A DNA stretch of 5,108 nt from Trueperaceae bacterium (lineage in GTDB: Bacteria; Deinococcota; Deinococci; Deinococcales; Trueperaceae). Below the pieces are notes generated by a model. That model saw nothing but the letters and a program-made list of their open reading frames with translations, was not told the DNA's origin and did not search any database. Of this stretch, positions 1-5,108 are shown in pieces (position 1 is the first letter of the stretch; each line of letters begins with the position of its first letter). The position numbers and the translations under genes were made by a program. Where the stretch lies: positions 1 to 5,108 of the forward strand of contig SKWV01000160.1 in assembly GCA_007128755.1 (NCBI GenBank), in the 5' to 3' direction.

Positions 1-16
1 CGGCGTCGCGTGGTGA

Positions 17-34
17 CGCCCTGCCTCCAGGGCG
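17..34 (-). terminator. Possible terminator hairpin after the aminotransferase gene
   Basis: A perfect 7-bp inverted repeat (CGCCCTG / CAGGGCG) with a 4-nt loop begins about 10 nt after the aminotransferase stop codon on the minus strand. Its position and GC-rich stem fit a transcription terminator. No T-rich tract follows the stem on the minus strand, so it would be a non-canonical intrinsic terminator, or only a 3'-end stabilising hairpin. Only 16 bp remain before the window edge, so the downstream gene cannot be seen. Confidence 0.4.
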
Positions 35-43
35 CCTACCCGC

Positions 44-1348
<1,305 letters not shown>

Positions 1349-1355
1349 CGTCGCT

Positions 1356-1361
1356 CCTCCT
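1356..1361 (-). promoter_or_regulatory. Strong Shine-Dalgarno of the aminotransferase gene
   Basis: On the minus strand AGGAGG (within GAGGAGGAG) lies 7 nt before the GTG start at 1348. It fixes that start codon. It contrasts with serS and gatC, which have no well-placed ribosome binding site. The site begins only 3 nt after the base of the large leader hairpin at 1365-1401. Confidence 0.8.
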
Positions 1362-1364
1362 CAT

Positions 1365-1401
1365 GGGCCGGCAAGGCCGGCGCGGCCGGCCCGGCCGGCC
1401 C
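1365..1401 (-). repeat. Four tandem 9-bp GGCCGGCNN repeats forming a long GC hairpin in the aminotransferase leader
   Basis: GGCCGGC recurs with exact 9-bp spacing at 1366, 1375, 1384 and 1393, each copy followed by two variable bases (AA, GC, CC, CC). Because the unit is nearly self-complementary, the block folds on itself. The outer arms 1394-1401 and 1365-1372 pair perfectly (8 bp). The inner arms 1385-1391 and 1375-1381 pair perfectly (7 bp). Between them are one C/U mismatch and one possible G-U pair, and the loop is 3 nt at 1382-1384. It sits between the proposed -10 element (1416-1421) and the Shine-Dalgarno (1356-1361), so it should be transcribed in the leader. No T-tract follows, so it is not a typical intrinsic terminator. 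Two copies (1384-1391 and 1393-1400) are perfect 8-bp GGCCGGCC palindromes. Confidence 0.8.
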
Positions 1402-1415
1402 TCCTGCGTGGCGCG

Positions 1416-1424
1416 AGTCTAGCA
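1416..1424 (-). promoter_or_regulatory. Extended -10 promoter element for the aminotransferase gene
   Basis: On the minus strand the sequence reads TGCTAGACT, an extended -10 (TGn followed by TAGACT, which keeps the conserved T, A, A and T of TATAAT). There is no good -35 at 17-18 bp, as is allowed for extended -10 promoters. A start about 7 nt downstream (near 1409) would give a leader of roughly 60 nt carrying the hairpin and the Shine-Dalgarno. The same 14-base context, with one change, occurs before gatC. This is prediction from pattern only. Confidence 0.5.
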
Positions 1425-1493
1425 CCGCCCGCAAGGCGTCGGGAACGAGCTGTCGCCGCCGCGATGCGGGGTGGCCGAGCGCGGGTGAGGGCG

Positions 1494-1499
1494 TAGACT
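1494..1499 (+). promoter_or_regulatory. -10 element of serS with leaderless-mRNA spacing
   Basis: TAGACT lies exactly 7 nt before the serS ATG, the spacing expected when transcription starts at or next to the A of the start codon, giving a leaderless mRNA. The nearest purine-rich segment (GTGAGG at 1485-1490) ends 16 nt before the ATG, too far for a normal Shine-Dalgarno. A -35-like match is weak. Leaderless genes with this arrangement are well known in Deinococcus and in Actinobacteria. Confidence 0.55.
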
Positions 1500-1506
1500 G
1501 ACGACC

Positions 1507-2784
1507 ATGCTGGATCTCCGCTTCATCCGCGACCATCCGGAGCAGGTCCGCCGCGCCATCCGGGCGAAGCAGCTCCCGGACGCCCTGGAGGCGCTCGACG
1601 CCCTGCTGATCGCCGACGAGGGCCGGCGGCTGGTGCGCTCCGACCTCGAGGCCAAGCAGGCGCTGCGCAACAGCGCCAGCAAGGAGATCGGCGCGCGCAA
1701 GCGTCGGGGCGAGGCGGCCGACGAGCTGATGAGCCAGATGGCCGAGGTCTCGGTCGACGTGAAGCGCCTCGAGGACCGCGACGCCAGCCTCGCGGAGCAG
1801 ATCGACACGCTCCTGCTCGAGATCCCGAACATCCCTCACGAGAGCGTGCCCTACGGCGCGAGCGAGCACGACAACGTGGTGGCGTCGGAGCACGGCGAGC
1901 GCCGCGTCGACGACGGTCTGCTGCCGCATTGGGACCTGCCGGCCGCGCGTCGCTGGTTCGATCTCGAGGCCGGCGTCGCCGTGACCGGCGCCGGGTTCCC
2001 GGTGTTCCGTGGACCGGGCGCGCGCCTGGTGCGCGGCCTGGCCGGCTACTTCCTCGACCGGCTCGGCCGAGCCGGTTACGAGGAGATCGTGCCGCCGCTC
2101 ATGGTGAACGAGGCGTCGGCCATCGGCACCGGGCAGCTCCCCGACAAGGAGGGGCAGATGTACGCCGTCACCGGCGGCTTCTACCTGATCCCCACGTCGG
2201 AGGTCCCGGTGACGAACCTGCATCGCGGCCAGATCCTCGACGACGCCGATCTGCCCCTGCGCTACTGCGCCTACACGCCCTGCTTCCGGCGGGAGGCGGG
2301 GAGCCACGGCAAGGACGTGCGTGGCCTGAACCGCGTGCACCAGTTCGACAAGGTCGAGATGGTGCAGTTCACGCGCCCCGAGGAGAGCTACGACGCGCTC
2401 GAGAGCATGACCGCGACGGCGGAGTCGCTGCTCGTCGAGCTCGGACTGCCGTTCCGGCGCCTGCTGATGTGCACCGGCGACATGGGCTTCACGCAGGCGA
2501 AGAAGTACGACCTCGAGGTGTGGAGCCCGGGCCAGGGCCGCTGGCTCGAGGTGAGCTCGATCTCGAACATGGAGTCGTTCCAGGCCAACCGGCTGGGCAC
2601 GCGCAGCCGCGCCGGTGGCGCGGCGGGTCGCGGGCGCACCGAGGTGGTGCACACGCTCAACGGTTCGGCCCTGGCGTTCCCGCGCACCATCGCGGCGCTG
2701 GTCGAGACGTACCAGCGTGCCGACGGGACGGTGGCGCTGCCCGAGGTGCTGCACGCCTTCGTCGGCAGCGACGTCCTGGCCTGA
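1507..2784 (+). CDS. serS: Seryl-tRNA synthetase
   Basis: This enzyme charges tRNA-Ser (and tRNA-Sec where present) with serine in the cytosol. The 425-residue product matches the usual bacterial length. Residues 1-105 form the tRNA-binding helical hairpin (opening MLDLRFIRDHPEQVRRAI, with NSASKEIG and a charged coiled coil). The class II catalytic core follows: motif 1 around 171-200 (GARL...PPLMVNE), TSE at 230-232 for serine recognition, motif 2 around 260-288 (FRREAGSHGKDVRGLNRVHQF) and motif 3 around 386-400 (GSALAFPRTIAALVE) with its arginine R393. All key residues are present. Details such as ITGAGFP-like VTGAGFPVFRGPGARL, GTGQLPDKEGQMY and SFQANRL (instead of the more common DFQARR) recall the Bacteroidota form. 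A Gly/Arg-rich loop at 367-378 is unusual but short. The gene is divergent from the aminotransferase and convergent with gatC. Confidence 0.97.
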   Translation: MLDLRFIRDHPEQVRRAIRAKQLPDALEALDALLIADEGRRLVRSDLEAKQALRNSASKEIGARKRRGEAADELMSQMAEVSVDVKRLEDRDASLAEQIDTLLLEIPNIPHESVPYGASEHDNVVASEHGERRVDDGLLPHWDLPAARRWFDLEAGVAVTGAGFPVFRGPGARLVRGLAGYFLDRLGRAGYEEIVPPLMVNEASAIGTGQLPDKEGQMYAVTGGFYLIPTSEVPVTNLHRGQILDDADLPLRYCAYTPCFRREAGSHGKDVRGLNRVHQFDKVEMVQFTRPEESYDALESMTATAESLLVELGLPFRRLLMCTGDMGFTQAKKYDLEVWSPGQGRWLEVSSISNMESFQANRLGTRSRAGGAAGRGRTEVVHTLNGSALAFPRTIAALVETYQRADGTVALPEVLHAFVGSDVLA

Positions 2785-2795
2785 CGACCCGGCGC

Positions 2796-3092
2796 CTACG
2801 CGTCTTGGTCGACGGTCCGCGGGACCTTCGCGCGACCCGACTGCCACGCCGGCGCGAGCGCCTCGAGCATCGCGGAGCCGCTCGCCGCGACCGCGACGTC
2901 GTCGCGCAGCACGTCGACGAGCGGCGTCGGCCGCCACATCGGCTCGACACCATCGGCGTCGGCCTCCTGGAGGAGCGCCACGTAGGCGAGCAGCCGTTCG
3001 AGGTCGGTGCGCAGTGACTCGCGCTCGTCGGCAGCGAGCTCCAGGCGTGCCAGGTCGGCCACGTGATCGAGGTCGGCGTCGGAGAGGGCCAT
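2796..3092 (-). CDS. gatC: Aspartyl/glutamyl-tRNA amidotransferase subunit C
   Basis: GatC is the small subunit that holds GatA and GatB together in the enzyme that converts mischarged Asp-tRNA-Asn or Glu-tRNA-Gln to the amidated form. The 98-residue product has the family length (about 95-100) and pattern: DLDHVADLARLEL at the N-terminus, a helical middle, DGVEPMWRPTPLVDVLRDDV at 47-66, and the C-terminal VPRTV. The ending is very like Deinococcus GatC as I recall it. The ATG at 3092 overlaps the stop codon of the DUF554 gene by one base (TGATG). There is no clear Shine-Dalgarno, but a -10-like TAGGCT lies 7 nt upstream, so it may be translated by coupling, as a leaderless mRNA, or both. gatA and gatB are not in the window. 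The stop codon is 11 bp from the serS stop in convergent orientation. Confidence 0.93.
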   Translation of the reverse strand: MALSDADLDHVADLARLELAADERESLRTDLERLLAYVALLQEADADGVEPMWRPTPLVDVLRDDVAVAASGSAMLEALAPAWQSGRAKVPRTVDQDA

Positions 3093-3847
3093 CAGGGCGA
3101 GCCTAGCACCCGCGTCAGCGGCGAGCGCGTCACCACCTCGTATAGGACGACGACGAGCACGAGCGCCGGCAGCATCGACGCGACCGACATGCGGCGCAGC
3201 TCGAGCAGCGTGATCCCGAGCCCCACGATCATCAGGCCACCGACGCCGTTCACGAGCAGCACGCGCGGGTCCGTCACCGGATCGCCGAGCACGCCCGCGA
3301 CCAGTCCGGCGCCGAGCGACAGCGACCCCTGGTAGACCAGCACCACGAGCGCCGACGCCATGACGCCGACGCCGAACGTCGCGGCCAGCGCGATCGCCGC
3401 GATCCCGTCGAGCGTCGACTTGAGGAGCAGGAACGCGTCGTCGCCGATGAGGCCGTTCTGGATGCTGCCGACGATGGTGAGCGGCCCGACGCAGAACAGC
3501 AGGCTGGCGGCGACGAACCCCTCCGTGAAGCGCCCCTGCCCACGGAAGCGCCGCTTGATGGCCTCGCCCAGGGCGTCGAGGCGGGCCTCGAGCCGCCACG
3601 CTTCCCCCAGGACGGCGCCGAGCGCGAGGGCGACCAGCCCGATGATGAGCCCCGGCGGCGAGCGCACGGCGCCCAGGTCGGCGGCGTTCTGGAGGCCGAT
3701 GAGCACGGTGACGAGGCCGACCGCCTGCATCAGGACGCCGGTGAAGCGCGCCTCCAACCGGCCGCGCAGCGCGAGGCCGAGGGAGGTCCCGACGACCACG
3801 GCGACGACGTTCCAGAGCGTGCCCGACACCTGGTCGAGCGGCGTCAC
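3092..3847 (-). CDS. DUF554 family integral membrane protein (YqgA/YdfK-like)
   Basis: The product is a hydrophobic 251-residue protein of the DUF554 family (E. coli YqgA, B. subtilis YdfK), whose function is not established; a transport role is sometimes suggested. Family landmarks are GTLWNVVAVVVGTSLGLALR at 9-28, FCVGPLTIVGSIQNGLIGD at 118-136, LLKSTLDGIAAIALAATFG at 141-159 and GVGGLMIVGLGITLLEL at 201-217. I read about seven membrane segments, near 10-28, 38-54, 66-83, 110-130, 145-184 (probably two), 197-216 and 222-239. The open frame extends further upstream, but that part is an arginine/histidine-rich shadow of the preceding gene. The GTG at 3847 is chosen because it precedes the conserved start, follows a GAGGAAG sequence at 3858-3864, and makes a 4-nt overlap (GTGA) with the upstream stop. 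It lies in the vanY-to-gatC gene set. Confidence 0.9.
   Translation of the reverse strand: MTPLDQVSGTLWNVVAVVVGTSLGLALRGRLEARFTGVLMQAVGLVTVLIGLQNAADLGAVRSPPGLIIGLVALALGAVLGEAWRLEARLDALGEAIKRRFRGQGRFTEGFVAASLLFCVGPLTIVGSIQNGLIGDDAFLLLKSTLDGIAAIALAATFGVGVMASALVVLVYQGSLSLGAGLVAGVLGDPVTDPRVLLVNGVGGLMIVGLGITLLELRRMSVASMLPALVLVVVLYEVVTRSPLTRVLGSP
3100..3108 (-). promoter_or_regulatory. Internal extended -10 promoter for gatC, leaderless spacing
   Basis: On the minus strand the sequence reads TGCTAGGCT, with TAGGCT ending 7 nt before the gatC ATG, the same distance as TAGACT before serS. It lies inside the last codons of the DUF554 gene. The surrounding 14 bases (3097-3110) match those at the aminotransferase promoter (1413-1426) at 13 positions. 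This suggests that gatC can be transcribed on its own as a leaderless mRNA, apart from read-through from the upstream genes. Prediction from pattern and spacing only. Confidence 0.5.
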
Positions 3848-4470
3848 GCCGGGGGCGCTTCCTCGCGCGGGCGTCCCGAGGTGAGCACCAGCACCGTGAC
3901 GACGATTCCCGCGACGACCGGCAGGCCGATGAGCCAGATGAGCCAGGTCCACAGGGAGCGCGGGCCGATGGCGGTGGGCGGCAGGATGAACGGAAGCGTC
4001 CCGACGGGCGCGCCACCCAGCTCGAGCAGCACCGAGGCGTTCGCCTCCTCCCACTCGAACGTCTGGTCGCGGATCAACAGGTGGTACGTCCCCCGACCCT
4101 CGAGGACGACGTCGGTCTCGTAGCGCGCCGGGGCGACCTCCACCAGGAGACGCTCGACCTTGGGCTCGGGGAGCGTCGGCGCCTCGGTCGAGGCGGCGGG
4201 CACGGCGGCGGTCTCGGCCCGGTGCTCGCGCAGCTCGATGAACACCACCGCGTCCTCGACGGGCGCCAGCGCGGGATCGGCGAGCGTCACCGTGAGGCGG
4301 AAGGGCTCCCCGGCCACGGGCGGGTCGGGGCTCACCTCCACGTCGCCCAGCACGAGCGTGGCGTGGGCCGACGCCAGGCCGACGAGACCCGCGAGCAGCA
4401 CCGCGAGGAGCGTCGCGAGGAGCGCCGCACGGAGCGTCGCGCGGAGCCGAAGGCCGCGGGCGCGCGTCAC
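3844..4470 (-). CDS. Membrane-anchored extracytoplasmic protein with a CopC/YtkA-like domain (tentative)
   Basis: This is a 208-residue protein of unknown function. Residues 1-35 form a signal peptide: Arg-rich start, a long Leu/Ala core, and a likely cleavage after ASA. Mature residues 36-160 look like a single beta-sandwich (alternating strands such as FRLTVTL, AVVFIEL, RYETDVVL, GTYHLLIRD). A C-terminal membrane helix at about 173-197 (LWTWLIWLIGLPVVAGIVVT) and a short charged tail follow. The fold pattern and the segment DVEVSPDPPVAGEPFRLTV resemble YtkA/FixH/CopC-like domains, which often act in copper handling or cytochrome oxidase assembly. Cleavage at ASA would leave an N-terminal histidine, as in CopC copper proteins. 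The family assignment is inference. The start is GTG at 4470, with GAGGG 6 nt upstream and a 4-nt overlap with the vanY stop; the next gene start overlaps its own stop by 4 nt. The upstream in-frame extension is a shadow of vanY. Confidence 0.75.
   Translation of the reverse strand: MTRARGLRLRATLRAALLATLLAVLLAGLVGLASAHATLVLGDVEVSPDPPVAGEPFRLTVTLADPALAPVEDAVVFIELREHRAETAAVPAASTEAPTLPEPKVERLLVEVAPARYETDVVLEGRGTYHLLIRDQTFEWEEANASVLLELGGAPVGTLPFILPPTAIGPRSLWTWLIWLIGLPVVAGIVVTVLVLTSGRPREEAPPA
3858..3864 (-). promoter_or_regulatory. Likely Shine-Dalgarno of the DUF554 gene
   Basis: GAGGAAG on the minus strand ends 10 nt before the GTG at 3847. The spacing is slightly long but acceptable. Together with the GTGA overlap it supports this start rather than the longer open frame that runs back into the preceding gene. 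Confidence 0.45.
4390..4449 (-). repeat. Five degenerate tandem 12-bp repeats encoding the signal-peptide core
   Basis: On the plus strand the unit is close to GCGAGGAGCGTC, with copies starting at 4391, 4403, 4415, 4427 and 4439. Copies 2 and 3 differ at one base; the others diverge further. In the gene's frame (4390-4449) they encode residues 8-27 as five four-residue steps: RLRA, TLRA, ALLA, TLLA, VLLA. The repeat thus builds the end of the positive region and the hydrophobic core of the signal peptide. Confidence 0.75.
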
Positions 4471-5108
4471 GGCGTGCCCTCGGGCGGGTGGTGGGCGTAC
4501 AGCCACGCGCGCAGCGTCAGCCCCGAGGCGTGGACGGCGGCGGCCGCGTCGCGGCCGAGCCAGCGGAAGTGCCAGGGTTCGTAGTCGTAACAGGTCACGT
4601 CCTCGCTCCCGGCCGGATAGCTGAGCACGAACCCGAAGCGGTGGGCGTTGGCCACGACCCACGCCCCCTCGGGCGTGGCGGCCCAATCGGGCACGTCCCA
4701 GGGGGCTGGCCCCGACGCGCTGCGCAGGTCGATCGCGGTGCCGAGCTGGTGCTCCGAGTGTCCGGGGAGCGCGCTCACGCGGCGCGCCCGCTCCTCGCCG
4801 AGGGTGGCCACCCAGCCGGCGAACACCTGCCGCTGGTAGGCGAAGGAGCGGTAGGCCGACTGCACCGCGAGCTCGACGCCGGCCTCGCTCGCGGCGCGGC
4901 GCAGCGCCCGCAGGTCGTCGATCACGACGGCGCGTATCAGGTGCGCGCCGTCGAAGCCGGCCTCGCTCACCGAGACGAGGTCGGTCGGGGCGGCGTCGGC
5001 GCTCAGGCGGTGGCCGGGATCGAGGAGCATGGTGGCGTGGTCGTCGTGGAGGTCGCCCGCGATCACGACGTCGCCGACCGCGCACGCCGGCGGCGCCGGC
5101 GCCGCGCC
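4467..5108 (-). CDS. VanY-type D-alanyl-D-alanine carboxypeptidase (peptidase M15B), 5' end outside window
   Basis: This is a zinc metallopeptidase that removes the terminal D-Ala from peptidoglycan stem peptides outside the cytoplasmic membrane. The visible 213 residues contain the complete catalytic domain. Numbering from the GTG at 5066, there is SAYRSFAYQ at 70-78, the zinc motif SEHQLGTAID at 104-113 giving ligands H106 and D113, and YEPWHFRW at 162-169 giving the catalytic E163 and third ligand H166. The frame stays open to the window edge and the extra residues (an Ala/Pro-rich linker, then ACAVGDVV) read as real protein, so the start and probably a signal peptide lie beyond 5108; the GTG at 5066 is unlikely to be the start. 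The visible part has two cysteines, one in the linker and one at 159 (VTCYDYEP), which could form a disulfide. The stop overlaps the next gene by 4 nt. It may trim peptidoglycan generally; nothing here points to vancomycin resistance. Confidence 0.92.
   Translation of the reverse strand, partial: GAAPAPPACAVGDVVIAGDLHDDHATMLLDPGHRLSADAAPTDLVSVSEAGFDGAHLIRAVVIDDLRALRRAASEAGVELAVQSAYRSFAYQRQVFAGWVATLGEERARRVSALPGHSEHQLGTAIDLRSASGPAPWDVPDWAATPEGAWVVANAHRFGFVLSYPAGSEDVTCYDYEPWHFRWLGRDAAAAVHASGLTLRAWLYAHHPPEGTP

Noticed and set aside
1470..1481. GGTGGCCGAGCG just upstream of serS, which looks like the 5'/D-arm of a class II tRNA such as tRNA-Ser or tRNA-Leu.
   Set aside because: There is no anticodon arm, variable arm or T-arm (no GGTTCGAAT-like box) before serS begins. 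If serS is leaderless, this stretch is not even transcribed from its promoter. A chance match in GC-rich sequence is more likely than a tRNA remnant or mimic.
1349..1506. T-box or other riboswitch controlling serS.
   Set aside because: The intergenic space is only 158 bp, shared by two divergent promoters, and the serS -10 is 7 nt from the ATG, leaving no leader to hold such an element.
3848..4054. N-terminal extension of the DUF554 frame starting at 4054.
   Set aside because: The extra 69 residues are a His/Arg-rich shadow of the preceding gene. The GTG at 3847 with its GTGA overlap fits the family start.
5079..5108. GC-rich GCCGGC-type palindromic sequence at the right edge, similar to the leader repeat.
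   Set aside because: It encodes an Ala/Pro-rich linker in frame with the VanY gene and lacks the strict 9-bp period, so coding bias explains it.

Overview
The window is about 5.1 kb of very GC-rich, densely coding bacterial chromosome. It holds six protein genes: five complete and one running off the right edge. I see no mobile element, CRISPR array, tRNA or rRNA. Taxonomy is inference only. The GatC sequence (VLRDDV in the middle, VPRTV near the C-terminus), the high GC content and the leaderless-type promoters fit Deinococcota, perhaps near Truepera. The seryl-tRNA synthetase, however, reads like the form I associate with Bacteroidota.

Left part (1-1506). A class III PLP aminotransferase of the AGXT2 type (alanine-glyoxylate or beta-alanine transaminase) is encoded on the minus strand and followed by a small terminator-like hairpin. 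It is divergent from serS across a 158-bp intergenic region. That region holds two outward-facing promoters with the same -10 hexamer (TAGACT). It also holds a strictly periodic 9-bp repeat that folds into a very stable, all-GC hairpin just upstream of the aminotransferase Shine-Dalgarno. serS appears to be leaderless; the aminotransferase has a leader of about 60 nt and a strong ribosome binding site.

Middle (1507-2795). A full-length seryl-tRNA synthetase gene on the plus strand runs convergently into gatC with an 11-bp gap and no room for a separate terminator.

Right part (2796-5108, minus strand). Transcription runs from right to left through a tightly overlapping gene set: a secreted VanY-type D,D-carboxypeptidase (5' end outside the window), a membrane-anchored extracytoplasmic protein with a CopC/YtkA-like look, a DUF554 membrane protein, and gatC, a subunit of the tRNA-dependent amidotransferase. 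Successive genes overlap by 4, 4 and 1 nt, which suggests translational coupling. gatC also seems to have its own leaderless promoter inside the end of the DUF554 gene, so this translation gene could be expressed independently of the envelope genes upstream.

The genes are mostly ordinary housekeeping and envelope functions, and I do not see a convincing new multi-gene system. The points most worth a second look are the repeat-built leader hairpin, the shared promoter element, the candidate N-terminal-histidine metal protein whose signal peptide is built from a 12-bp tandem repeat, and the affinity of serS.
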